Positions 44,243 through 55,775 of a DNA stretch of 64,000 nucleotides are shown here, one piece after another. The DNA comes from Lichenostomus cassidix (Eukaryota; Chordata; Aves; Passeriformes; Meliphagidae), in contig VLJF02000046.1 in assembly GCA_008360975.2 (NCBI GenBank), forward strand, positions 310,001-374,000, given 5' to 3'. Under the pieces are notes generated by a model, which worked only from the letters and a program-made list of their open reading frames with translations, had not been told where the DNA came from and did not search any database. Position numbers and translations under genes: made by a program. The stretch's first letter is position 1, and every line of letters starts with the position of its first letter.

Positions 44243-44380
44243 ACGCCGCTCTCCAATGCTGCAGGAGGAGCAACACCTCTTAATTTTTCCCCTTTTGTTT
44301 TTATCTTCCTTTTCAAGGGCTAATACTATAGGGTCGGTGGGAGGCCTAATCCCACAATCTCTTTGCCATTTGGGATGATT

Positions 44381-44659
44381 TCAGAGGGAGAAAAACATAT
44401 CAGCATAAGAGACCTCACCCCATTTTCCTTCCCGTCTTAAAAACAGCATTAACTGTAATAGGGTGTTATAGTCTAGAGACCCATGCGGAGGCCACCTAAT
44501 TCCATCATCTAGCTTGTACAAAGGCCACCACTGAGTTGAAAATTTGATAAGGGTTCTTTTATCTTCTGTACCTCCACTCCCTGCAATTTCCTTCCAATGT
44601 GCTAAAACACAGCCAAGTGGAGTTGTTTTAGGAACCTCTTTGCTTTGCCCAGTTCCCAT
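44381..44659 (-). pseudogene. gag: ERV1 gag matrix segment
   Basis: 92 codons beginning MGTGQSKE, with glycine 2 positioned for myristoylation as in gamma-type matrix proteins. Ends at TGA (44383-44381); in-frame gag sequence (NHPKWQRDCGIRPP...) follows directly, so the stop is an inactivating change and not the natural end. Confidence 0.8.
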
Positions 44660-46030
44660 TTTATCTATTTCCTTCTCTTGGTTTTATCTCTTTTCTAGGC
44701 AAACCTCTTTTCACACTGACTTACTGGATTTTTTTTGTTTTTTTCCTGCTTTTTCTCTTTTTTTTTTTTTCTCTTGTACTAACCAGGTTTCAGAAACTAA
44801 ATGACTCTTTCCACACACTAAGGCAATAACAGCTGCTTCTGACCACTCTGTCACAGCACTCACACAATGCCTAAACCTTACAGTGATTATTTTTACACTC
44901 AAAACAGAAAGGTATTTTCGGCATCAGACAAGCGTCTCATTTATTTCACTCAAAGCCAAGCTGGTATGAGAGAGAGGAAGAAAAATAAATCAAGTTTAAT
45001 TACTGAGAGGGAGGAAGGGGAAAGAAAAGGAAAAAAATAAAGGCAACCACTCTTTGTATGGTCCTATGTTCACTAAGTAAATTAACTCAAGAGTCTACAA
45101 TTCCACTGCTAGGTAATTTTGTCCACACAAAACTTTTATAATGCACCACCTTATTCTCTTTACAACCTGCGCCGTTACTCTCTGACAGGTCAATAACAGA
45201 TGGTATCTCTTAACTCCGCAAGCTTGCAAACCCACTAATCAAACTGTGGCACAGCTATGTTCTTTTGATGTAGTCACTGAAAAAAATGTCTCTAACTGGC
45301 CACGGTAAAAAGTTTCTCTTTATTCAATTACCACCACAATTTCAAACAACTGCATACACTCACTCACCCTAACACAACAATAAACACGTAATACAACACA
45401 AAAGCGCTTCTACGACCACAACAGCAAAGTACAACAAAAATTCCAAAAACCCACACTCATACACCGAAGCTAATAAACCACAACCATACCCAAATAGTCA
45501 CTTCTATTAGACCACACTTCAAACTTAATCAATCAACTTCTCATTTGCTCGTGCAGACTAATCTGCACCCACACACATACACAACACCGGTGTTAACAAT
45601 ACTTCAAACTAGTTCTCTTTCAAACTAGTTTCCTTAGGGATCCACTCGATCCACCACCAGGATCGCTTGCGGCCACTCTATCGGACAGTGAATCCTCCCC
45701 TGCCAGCTAAGGACGATGAATTACTTCTCTGGTCTCCCTTAGCCAGCCCTAACCAGTCGCTTGCAAGCTCACCACTCAGGGACAACGCTGCGCACAGGAC
45801 GTCTCTCTGTGTCTTACCAGCAGCCCTCTAGCCACGTGTATACGCCTTACAGGCTTCCCTATACCCAAAACACATACTGTTTCTCCGCTGTAGCAGGTGG
45901 TCGTTGTTTGTCCCCGCAGTGAGCGGCCGAGGAGCAGAGGTCCTCCAGGAAAATCCCGGGGCGTGCCTAGGATGTCAGCCCCTCAGTCGATCCTGCAGCC
46001 AGGCAAATCCTGTCCACCTGGGGTGTCAAA
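44660..46030 (-). other. ERV1 leader
   Basis: About 1.37 kb between the gag start and the LTR, long for this class. The DNA after the LTR (CA end, then TTTGACACCCCAGGTGG) does not give a clear match to a known tRNA 3' end. No coding potential seen. Confidence 0.5.
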
Positions 46031-46685
46031 TGAAGCACGGAATTGACTCCACAACTCAGATAGTTATGAAGTAGGTATGTGTTTATTCCAGCTGGGGTGC
46101 ATGGGGGGTAGCCCCTCCAAAGACATGCACACCGTCAGCAGCACTTCACTAAGTTTATATTAGGTTACAGATTACATATGCATAAAGTTACACAAAGGCC
46201 TTATACATATTCAATACCTATCCCCGCTTCGTATTATAATGAGTTCAAAGTTCATTTAAATATGCTCGCGCAAGCGCAGTGTCATCAAATTAATTGTGGG
46301 GAAGGGTCCTGATGATTAATTCTGACAGATTCCCTCCTCTTCATCACGATGAACTGTTCACCCTGTTTCCTTGCGCATGCTCCCTTGCTCCTTGGTCCTA
46401 GTCCAAGCCTGAGAACCAACTCGTACCAGTCCTGGGGTCCAAGGGCGGGATGCTCGGTTACACTTGGTGGTTTCTCTCAATTACTTGGCTCTCCTTTCTT
46501 CATCCTCCCCGGTACCAAGTAGGCACATATTCATTAAGAAAATAATAAATGAATCGCAGCTGGCATATCTTAGTAAATCATTATCCAATCTCTGGCTCTC
46601 TAAATCAGTTTAAAAAAATATTATTATTACTATTATCCAGCTTCTAGTTCTTTTACATTAATAATTTCTGTTTTATCCTAAATCA
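46031..46685 (-). mobile_element. ERV1 5' LTR
   Basis: 655 bp, plus-strand ends TGAAGCACGG and CTAAATCA. On minus TATAAA lies near 46155 and AATAAA at 46087-46082, about 50 bases before the LTR end. Nearly identical to the solo LTR at 25340-25992. Its U3 end abuts a CR1 fragment. Confidence 0.88.
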
Positions 46686-47490
46686 CTCTTGTCCTCTGAC
46701 TGTTGCCCAGGAGAAGAACCCAACCCCTACCTGGCTGCAGCCTCCTGTCAGGGAGCTGTAGAGAATGATGAGGTCTCCCCTGAGCCTCCTCTTCTCCAGA
46801 ATAAACAACCCCAGCTCCAAACTCAGCCACTCCTCACAGCACTTGTGTTCCAGACCCTTCCCCAGCCGTGTTGCCCTTCTCTGGACACACTCCAGCCCCT
46901 CAATGTCCTTCCTAAACTGGGGGCCCAGAACTGGACACAGCACTCGAGGTGAGGCCTCACCAGTGCCAAGTACAGGGGAAGAATCACTGCCCTGCTCCTG
47001 CTGGCCACACCATTCCTGATCCAGGCCAGCTGCCATTGGCCTCCTTGGCCACCTGGGCACACTGCTGCCTCATGTCCAGCCTGCTGTCCATCAGTGCTCC
47101 CAGGTCCCGTTCTGCCTTGCCACTGTCCAGCCACTCTGTCCCCAGCCTGTAGCACTGCAGGGGTTGTTGTGGCCAAAGTGCAGGACCTGGCACTTGGTCT
47201 TGTTAAACCTCCCATTGTTGGATTTTGCCCCTGGATCCAGCCTGTCCAGGTCCCTCTGCAGAGCTCTTCTAGCCTCCAGCAGATCCACACTCACACCCAG
47301 CTTGGTGTCATCTGCTAATTTGCTCATGGGTGACTCAATCCCTTCATCTAGATCATCAATAAAGATAATAAATAAAACTGGGCCCAACACTGATCCCTGG
47401 GGGTCACCAGTGGTCACTGGACGTACACAGGATGTGGCACCATTCCCCACCACTCTCTGGGCCTGGCTGTCCAGCCAGTTCTTAACCTTG
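46686..47490 (-). mobile_element. CR1 LINE fragment (reverse transcriptase)
   Basis: Minus-strand reverse transcriptase part with [20 protein letters not shown] and [10 protein letters not shown], the D-D catalytic region of CR1. Frame is broken after about 145 residues. It is cut on the right by an LTR starting near 47491 and on the left by the ERV1 LTR, so its 3' tail is missing. Both retroviral insertions look younger than the CR1. Confidence 0.88.
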
Positions 47491-47920
47491 TGTAAGATCA
47501 AAGAATCGAGTTCTGTCTCAACATTTCCCATCAGAAACCACAGGTGCAGGGCTTACGCAGAGAATGCTTTGTACCTCCCAGAGCTGGTACAGAACGAGTG
47601 CTTTGCCCCTGCCTGAGCTGGTACAGAACAAAGGCCTTGTGCTGCCAAAGCTGGTGTGTGACAAAGGCTTTGCTCCTGTCACCCTGACACCCATCATTCA
47701 CTACTGTGAAAAACCTGCCTCCAAAGCTGACCATGCCTCGGACACTCCTCCCTTGGCCCTGCCAGGTGGAGTTTGGCAAATCTCCACAGGAATTAAGGGG
47801 AGCAAAGGAGGGTGGCAAGGAGGGACCAGGTGTGTGGACTAGCATAAAAGACAGCTCTGGAGTGTCTGAACTCTGCAGATCTTCCCCACCGTGAGATCAC
47901 ATTGATCGACACAGAGGCAG
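47491..47920 (+). mobile_element. Left LTR (U3 part) of env-like element
   Basis: Starts TGTAAGATCAAAGAATCGAG and matches 51700-52145 closely, including CATAAAAGACAGCTC (a TATA-like box, near 47843). After about 47915 it departs from the right LTR, so R/U5 is missing and the sequence enters internal DNA. Confidence 0.8.
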
Positions 47921-50900
47921 AGGATCACCTACTGCTCTGCCCCAGAAAACTGCAGATGCTGCCAAGGAACAGTCACAACCTAAACCCCTTTCGGTCCAAC
48001 GTGATTGGTGGCCCTTTAAGTACTTTAGGACTTAAAAAAGCAATTCCTAAAGATTTATTGGATCGTTTACCTTTAGATAAATTGAGCAAACTGGTAACCC
48101 AGTGGCGTGTGCCAAAACCACATTCCTTTTCCTCTGTGAAAGAAAGTTCACCTGTCGCAGCTTCTCCCCCCTTTTGTGGATGGTGCAGACAAGACATCAA
48201 AGCAAACTTTTTTCTCTAGTAGAGGGAAACTAGAATCTCCATTTCCTAGTGGTGGGCAGGGAAGTGGAGAATAGATTTATATTAAACAGAATTATAGATT
48301 TATATTAAACAGAAAAAGGAGATTTGTTAATCACAGCTATTGTGGGATTTTATTCCCGCAGTTTTAAGGATACTGAGAAAAGCTATACTGCTTGGGAGAA
48401 AGGTTTGTTTGCAGCAAGCCTGGCTTTCATTGAAGTTGATGCACAGATTGAAGGAGCCTCAAAAAACCTTTCTATCCAAGAAATGGAGAGTCTGGATATC
48501 AGCCAAGATAAACCTGCCTCAGCCATCCAGGTGGCCCCTCCTTTTTCCCAACACCAAAGAATAAATGCCTGGTTTATTGTTCCATCATTTTAACTCCTTT
48601 TTGCCTGAAAAGGGCAAGTTTTCCATTTTTGTTTTTGCAGGAGAACCCCGTGGGACTTTAGGAATTTCTATAGAAGATATATGTATAAAGATTGAAGACT
48701 CAAATCTGAAAATAGTATACAAAATTTTGATTATGTTGCTCACACTTTTCTGCATTACACCTCCTACCCATAAGCAAAATAATAATGAATGGCCTTGGTC
48801 TCAAGCTCTTGTAGGATATCCTAGCTCTTTCAGGAATTATCCCAAAAATAACCTTCCAAATTTGGCTGCAGTCATAATGCATGATGACATAGTTTACTGT
48901 TCATCTAAGTGGGTCTGGGATAAAAATGAGTGTGTTTGGGATAAGAATGCGTGGGTTACAACCCTACTGGGTATCATTGACGAAAAAATTCAAGTGGGAT
49001 GCAGAAAAGTAGAACCTGGTCTTCAATACTATTTGTAATTGGAAACACCAGCCAACAACAAATATTATTTAAACCAGAATGGTCTCTCAGAAAGGTTGCT
49101 CCCTTTTTCCTGGAGATGAATATCGAGAGACCTGACTGGTGTTTTTAGGAACTAGATTGGGGGTTCTAAATAGCATTGATTAGGAGGTATTATTGAATAA
49201 ATTGGCTACTGCAACTTTTGATCTGACAAAAATGCAACAGCCTTTAAGAAGGCATTTTTCCTACAGAAATCCAAAAAATAATTTGGGATAGTGCTAACAA
49301 TTTTGAAAAGAACCTCCAATCTTGGTGGAAGTTGGTAAATTTTACCTATAATCATGTTAATAACACTGTTACAGCTTATGTATTAACTATTCACAATGCT
49401 TCAGTATCTTTGATTTATCCTGTTTTCACATTAGGCTTGAACCACAATGGAACTATACTCTATCCTTTCGAGCACAGAGCATGGGCCCAAAAGGTGAATG
49501 ATAAATGGCAAACAATAGACCTGGAATGCTGCATGGTGTGGGAACAACTAGGAATTATCTCTGAAAGTAGCACCATCAGAACACGAGATTTTTGTTTAGA
49601 CACTGACCAACAAGTTTGCCATTTTGAAATTTGTCCTGAACTTAACCCTAAAGCTCTAATAATCTATATTGGCAAAGGTTGTGTATGCTTAAGAACTATT
49701 TGTAGTAATATTTTAAAATATTATATCTATAATATAAGCTATTACATTTACAGTAGGAAATGTAACAGCTTATATATACATATAGATATAAAACTATATA
49801 TTATATTATATTATATTATATTATATTATATTATATTATATTATATTATATATGTGTGTGTATATATATATTATTATAAATGTTATAGCATTTGTAGTCA
49901 TACAAATGTTTGTGTTTGTAATTTTACTGAAATTATGGGATGTGACCTCTCTTTGTTAATCACAGCTATTGTGGGATTTTATTCCCGCAGTTTTAAGGAT
50001 ACTGAGAAAAGCTATACTGCTTGGGAGAAAGGTTTGTTTGCAGCAAGCCTGGCTTTCATTGAAGTCGATGCACAGATTGAAGGAGCCTCAAAAAACCTTT
50101 GTATCCAAGAAATGGAGAGTCTGGATATCAGCCAAGACAAACCTGCCTCAGCCATCTGGGTGGCCCCTCCTTTTTCCCAACACCAAAGAATAAATGCCTG
50201 GTTTATTGTTCCATCATTTTAACTCCTTTTTGCCTGAAAAGGGCAAGTTTTCTACTTATGTTTTTGCAGGAGAACCCCGTGGGACTTTAAGAATTTCTAT
50301 AGAATAAATATGAATTAAAATTGAAGACTTAAATCTGAAAATAGTATACAAAATTTTGATTAGGTTGCTCACACTTTTCTGCATTACACCTCCTACCCAT
50401 AACCAAAATAATAATGAATGGCCTTGGTCTCAAGCTCTTGTAGGATATCCTAGCTCTTTCAGGAATTATCCCAAAAATAACCTTCCAAATTTGGCTGCAG
50501 TCATAATGCATGATGACATAGTTTACTGTTCGTCTAAGTGGGTCTGGGATAAAAATGAGTGTGTTTGGGATAAGAATGCGTGGGTTACAACCCTACCTGG
50601 TATCATTGATGAAAAAATTCGAGTGGGATGCAGAAAAGTGGAACTAGTCTTCAATACTATTTGTATTTGGAAACACTAGCCAACACCAAATATTATTTAA
50701 ACCAGAATGGTCTCTCAAAAAGATTGCTCCCTTTTCTCCTGGAGATGAATGTCGAGAGACCTGACTGGTGTTTTTAGGAACTAGATTGGGGGTTCTAAAT
50801 AGCATTGATTAGGAGGTATTATTGAACAAATTGGCTACTGCAACTTTTGATCTGACAAAAATGCAACAGCCTTTAAGAAGGCATTTTTCCTACAGAAATC

Positions 50901-51699
50901 CGGAAAATAATTTGGGATAGTGCTAACAATTTTGAAAAGAACCTCCAGCCTTGGTGGATGTTGGTTAATCTTACAAATGATTCTGTTAATAACACTGTCA
51001 CAGCTTATGTGTTAACTATTCACAATGCTTCAGTATCTTTGATTTATCCTGTTTTCACATTAGGCTTGAACTACAATGGAACTATACTCTGTCCTTTTGA
51101 ACACAGAGCATGGGCCCAAAAGGTGAATGATAAATGGCAAATGATAGACCTGGAATCCTGCATTGTGCGGGAACAACTAGGAATTATCTCTGAAAGTAGC
51201 ACCATCAGAACACGAGAGTTTTGTTTAGACACTGACAAAAAGTTTGCCATTTTGAAGGACATTAACCCTTAAACTGTAATAATTTATATTGGCAAGGGTT
51301 GTGTATGCTTATGAACTGTTTGTAGTAATATCACAGTCAGAAATGTAATACCTAATACCAGTAATCATACGAATTTTTGTGTTTGTAATGTTACTGAAAT
51401 CAGGGGGTGTGACTTCTCTTATTTAGCTGCAGTCACTTCCCACCAAATTCTGAAATCTGATTTCACATTGATTCATATTGAGCAAGCTGCATGGCAAAAG
51501 GTAATGTAAAATCTTTCCTGTCTTGTTTCCCTTCCTTCTCTTCTCTCCCCTTCTCCCTCCCTTAGTACTAACACCATGTGGTCCCAAAGACAACTCATCC
51601 AGGAGATACCTCATCATAAAGAAAGACAACTCACCCAGAAGATGACTCATCACGAAGAAGACAACTGGTCCTGAAGATAAATGTTGAGCCAGTGGGTGC
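47921..51699 (+). mobile_element. env: Env-like retroviral remnant with tandem duplication
   Basis: Several broken plus-strand frames: 48565-49038, 49332 to about 49700, 50356-50679 and 50958-51272. They contain several N-X-S/T sequons (VNNTVTAY, IHNAS, NHNGT) and cysteines typical of a surface/transmembrane glycoprotein; I infer an envelope gene, but the class is not certain. 48325-49950 is duplicated as 49951 to about 51400, offset 1627 bases. No gag or pol reading frame is present between the LTRs. Multiple stops and frameshifts in both copies. Confidence 0.6.
49690..49900. repeat. AT-rich microsatellite (TTATA)n and TATG/TATA
   Basis: About ten units of TTATA (about 49,798-49,852) followed by TGTGTGTATATATATA. 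It lies in the first copy of the duplicated env-like block and is absent from the second, so it grew after the duplication or was part of its junction. Confidence 0.85.
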
Positions 51700-52432
51700 T
51701 GTAAGTGTCGATCAAAAAATCGAGTTCTGTCTCAACATTTCTCATCAGAAACTACAGGTGCAGGACTTACGCAGAGAATGCTTTGTGCCTACCCAAAGCT
51801 GGTACGGAGCGAATGCTTTGTACCTGCCTAAGGTGGTACAGAACAAAGACTTTGCACCTGCCTGAGCTGGTACAGAACAAAGGCCTTGTGCTGCCAATGC
51901 GGGTATGTGACGAAGGCTTTGCACCCGTTGCCCTGACACCCATTGTGAAAACCCTGCCGACCATGCCTTGGACACTCCTCCCTTGACCCTGCCAAGTGGA
52001 GTTTGGCAAATCTCCACAAGAATTAAGGGGGAGCAAAGGCAGGTGGCAAGGAGGGACCAGGTGTATGGACTAGCATAAAAGACAGCTCTGGAGTGGCTGA
52101 ACTCCGAAGATCTTCCCCACCGAAAGATCACATCGATCTTTGCAGAGGCCAAGGAACGCCGACTGGACAGGACTCCAGGGACGCCGGACGTCTGTGGACC
52201 CGTGGTGGTAGCTATAGCCCCTTTCCTGCCCTTTCCTCCCCATCTTTTCCCAATTTTCTCTCTTTCTCTCTCTATCGCAGGCTGCTTTACAGGCCAAATG
52301 AATAAAGGTCCCCCTTGGATTGAAATTTAACTCCCTTGACTTGTTGGATTTTGTGTTTTCTTTTTTTTTTTGCACTCTGAGATCGTAGCTGGTATGAACC
52401 ATCACGCGTCTGCTCATGAGTGGACTGTGACA
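51700..52432 (+). mobile_element. Right LTR of env-like element
   Basis: Starts TGTAAGTGTCGATC, shares its U3 with 47491-47920 and has CATAAAAGACAGCTC near 52075. AATAAA occurs near 52302, then a T-run; the CA end is probably near 52432, just before the TGATGTCA satellite. No polypurine tract was obvious upstream. Confidence 0.7.
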
Positions 52433-52454
52433 CACAGCTGCCCAGTGATTTGAC

Positions 52455-52680
52455 ATAGCCTGCCTCTATGATGTCAGAGTCTGCTCTGTGATGTCACACA
52501 GTTTTCCTATGACCTCACAGCCCACTCTGTGATGCCATTCATCTGCCCTGTGATGTAACAGCCTGCTCTGTGATGTCATACAGGTGCTCTGTGATGTCAT
52601 ACAGGTGCTCTGTGATGTCACACAGGTGCCCTGTGATGTCACAGTCCATGCTATGACATCACACAGCCTGTGGGAATGCT
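52455..52680. repeat. TGATGTCA satellite, orphan block
   Basis: About ten units of CTCTGTGATGTCACACAG type, the same family as the three blocks next to the JAK3-like fragments, here without any JAK3-like sequence. Confidence 0.85.
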
Positions 52681-53352
52681 GGAATTCTCTTCTGCTCCTG
52701 GAGAACTTGGGGTGTCTGGCTGAGCAGGAAAGGTGACCCTGAGCCAGGAGCTTTCCTTTGCTGGCATAGAAAGACCTTCCCAGCACTGTGTCCTTGGCCA
52801 GGAGGGATTGTGCCACCAGAGCTGTCCCTGCCCTGCAGGGTTTGACATGGAAAGTCGTGGTGCCATTTAGCGTAGGAATGAGAATCACTCACTGTATGCA
52901 AATTCTGATTTTATTACAAAGCCATACAGTAGATATACTTTTCAGTGTGATAAGTTCTCTCTTAGTTGTTTTCTCAGCCTTTTCACAGTTTCTCAATACA
53001 GCTTGTTATTCTTCCCAGGGGAGAGAAGGAATCTGCTGATCTGCTTCAGATCCTGTGCTGATCAATACTTTTCTGCATCCTTTCAGGTTCTTTGGTTTCT
53101 CATGGGATCATGGGGGCCTCTTCCTCTGCAACCCCACATCTGCCCCTTCTGTTTTTACTGAGGTTGTGGATAAAGCTAAGGAAATCATTACATGTTTTGG
53201 TTTACTTTTAACATTTTTAACTGGTTTTAACTGTTTTGAAAAGGACAAGACAGAGAATTAAAAAGGCTATTATTGCCAAACAACCTAGTCCAATGAAAAC
53301 CCAAACTCGTAAGTTTATTCCAGTGAACTGTGAAAAACGAGGTTCACTCTCC
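52681..53352. other. Intervening sequence, nothing recognised
   Basis: GC-moderate to about 52,860, then AT-rich. A short plus frame near 53,055-53,260 with a hydrophobic segment (TCFGLLLTFLTGF) could be the tail of a retroviral envelope but is too short to assign. Confidence 0.3.
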
Positions 53353-53890
53353 TGTTAGGATTAAAAAGGTTTAATAAAAGACAATAGGGGACAGATAAAA
53401 GCAAAAGGTCAGCGCTGGGTGCTTTGGCATTCAGCCAGAAAAGCACCCCTGGAATGGACAGAGACACCCTTTCCATACCCTTCAGCCTAATGCATATTCA
53501 TAAACAGTTACACATATTCCTATTTCTCTCCAAACTCTTTTGCACGTTCTGGGAACTGATCCGCCTCCTGGCAGCATGCGCAGTCGTCTGTCACTGATCT
53601 GTTCTCACTCCCAGATTGTGGTTCCTGCAGCGCCAGGAGCTGATAGTTGCAGTGTCAGAGGCAGGGTCCGGCCGGGGGATGGGATCCAGTTCAAGCAGAC
53701 ACTTCAAGCATTCGAATCCAACCAGAACAGCTATTTTACTGCTATTAAACTCAGCTGGTACTAGAAAGAAAGACCTTAGTCATCATTGCACAGCAACTTT
53801 TCCCAGCCAGGCTACCTCTGTAAGAAAAGAATTCAAACAATCCACAGAGTATCCATTGGGATCTTTGCGAAAAGCCAACATGATGACATG
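53353..53890 (-). mobile_element. LTR-like segment
   Basis: Plus-strand left edge TGTTAGGATT. On minus a TATTAAACC signal lies close to the CCTAACA end. The right edge may be near 53880 (CCAACA). No matching partner in the window and no target duplication found. Confidence 0.35.
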
Positions 53891-53894
53891 GATT

Positions 53895-53989
53895 GATCAC
53901 AGGGACATTGGGGACACTGGGGACATTGGGGATGTTGGGGACATTAATGGGACATTGGGGACACATTGGGGGATTTGGGGACATTAGGG
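53895..53989. repeat. GGGGACATT minisatellite
   Basis: Short array of GGGGACATTG/GGGGACACTG units (about 9 bp). It leads directly into the GGGGAAATTTT tract and a similar piece reappears at its end (55,770-55,805). Confidence 0.8.
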
Positions 53990-55775
53990 ACGTTGGGGGA
54001 AATTTGGGATAACATTGGGGGAATTTTGGGAGTTAAATGGGAAAATTTGGGGGAAATTTTGGGGAAAAATTTGGGAGAAGTGGCAGAAATTTTGGGGAAG
54101 TTTGAGGGGAAAATTTTGGAGGAAATTGGGGAAATTTTGGGGAGGTTTTGGGGCAAATTGGGGGAAACTGGGGAAATTTTGTGTGAGTTTGGGGAAATTT
54201 TTGGAAGTTTTGGGGAAATTTTGGGGAAAATTGGGGAATGTTTCGGGATGTTTTTAAAGAAAATGGGAGAAATTTTGGGGGAAATTTTGGGGGAAATTTT
54301 GGGAAAATTTGAGGAAGTTTGGGGGAAAATTTTGGGGAAAATTGGGGGAAATATTGGGGAAGTTTGGGGAGAAATTTGGGGGAAATAAGGGGAGAATGGG
54401 GAAATTTTTGGGGAAAATGGGGGAAGGTTTGGGGGAAATGTTGGGAAAATTTGAGGGAAATTGGGGGAAAATTTTGGGGAAATTTTGGGGGAAAATTTGA
54501 GGGAAATTTTTGGGAAAGTTGGGAGAAAACTTGGGGAAATTGGGGGAAATGAGGGAAATTTGGGGGAAATTTTGGGGAGATTTCAGGGAAGTTTGGGGGA
54601 AATTTTGGGAAAATTGGGGAGATTTTGGGGAATTGGGGGAAAATATTGGGGAAGTTTGGGAGAAAATTTTGGGGAAAAAATTGGGAAAAATTGGGGAAAT
54701 TGAGGGGGAAGTTCAGAGAAAAAATTTGGGAAAATTTGAGAGAAATTGGGGAATTTGGGGGAAGTTTGGGGGGAAATTTTGGGTGAAAATTTTGGGAAAA
54801 TTTGAGGGAAATTGTGGAAATTTTTGAGAAATTTTGGAGAAAACTTGGGAGAAATTTGGGACATTTTAGGGAAATTTGGAGAACTATGGGGGAAATTTGA
54901 GGGGAAATATGGGGAGAAATTTTGGGGGAAAATTGGGGTGAAATCTGCGGGAAATTGGGGAAATTTTGGGGAACTTTGGGGGAAAATTTCAGAGAGAAAT
55001 GGGAAGAACTGAAGGAAATTTCTGGGAAAATTCGGGGGAAATTTTGGAGAAATTTCGGGAAAGCTTTGGGGAAATTTGGATGAAAATTTGGGGGAAAAAT
55101 GGGGTAAGTTTGGGGATTTTTTAAAGAAAATTGTGGGAATTTTTGGGAAAATTTGGGGGGAATTTTTGGGAAAATTTGGGAAATTTCAAGGAAGCTTGGG
55201 GAAAATTTTAGGGAAGTTTGGGGGAAAATTTGGGGAATTTGGAGGGAAATTTTGGGGAAGTTTGGGAGAAAACTTTGGAAAAAATTGGGAAAGTTTGGGG
55301 GAATTTTGAAGGAAAATTCTGAGAAAATTTGGGGGAATTGTTTGGGAAAATTTGGGGGAAATGGGAAAAATGCAAATAGAATGGGGAAAAAGGAGGAAAA
55401 TTTGGGGAATTTTTGGGGGGAAATGGGAAAAATTGGGGGAAAATGGAGGAAAATGGGGAAAATTGGGGAAATTGGACTAAAAGGAAAATTTGGGGGAAAA
55501 CTGGGGAAAAAGTGAGAAAAATGGGAAATAAATGTGGAAATTTGGGGGAAATGGGGAAAATTGGAAAAATTCAGGAAAATTGGGGAAATTTTGGGGAAAA
55601 AGGGAAGTAAATTGGGGGAAATGGGGGAAATAGAAGAAAATGGGAAAAATTTGGGGAAATTGGGGGCAAAAGAATAGATTAGGGAAAAATTGGGAAATTC
55701 TGGGGGAAATTGGGGAAAATGGGGATAAATTGGGAAAATTTGGGGGGAAATTGGGTAGTTTTGGGGGGAAGGGAC
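53990..55775. repeat. C-depleted GGGGAAATTTT-type tract
   Basis: About 1.8 kb of quasi-repeat made of G-runs and A/T-runs (GGGGAAATTTTGGGG, GGAAGTTTGGGG), with almost no C on the plus strand. The long minus-strand frame (601 codons, rich in F, P, N, S) exists because a nearly G-free strand cannot form TAG or TGA. No gene. Many closely spaced GGGG runs could form quadruplexes on plus. Confidence 0.88.

Larger units (their letters stand above)
40710..46685 (-). mobile_element. Partial ERV1 (gammaretrovirus-like) provirus
   Basis: Read on minus: 5' LTR (46685-46031), leader, gag with breaks (44659 to about 43170), pro-pol (43127 to the gap). The end of pol, any env and the 3' LTR are missing in or beyond the gap. 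Defects include an in-frame stop in gag, a frameshift before the zinc finger, an altered protease motif and a frameshift near the RNase H end. The gag capsid style, a single CCHC box and YVDD reverse transcriptase point to an ERV1/gamma-like element; the primer binding site after the LTR was not assignable to a tRNA. Confidence 0.85.

Noticed and set aside
46013..46030. Primer binding site of the ERV1 provirus
   Set aside because: The bases after the LTR (TTTGACACCCCAGG) do not begin with the usual TGG and I could not match them to a tRNA with confidence.
47973..48200. Possible small gene downstream of the LTR at 47491
   Set aside because: Short frames on both strands in what is better read as retroviral remnant sequence.
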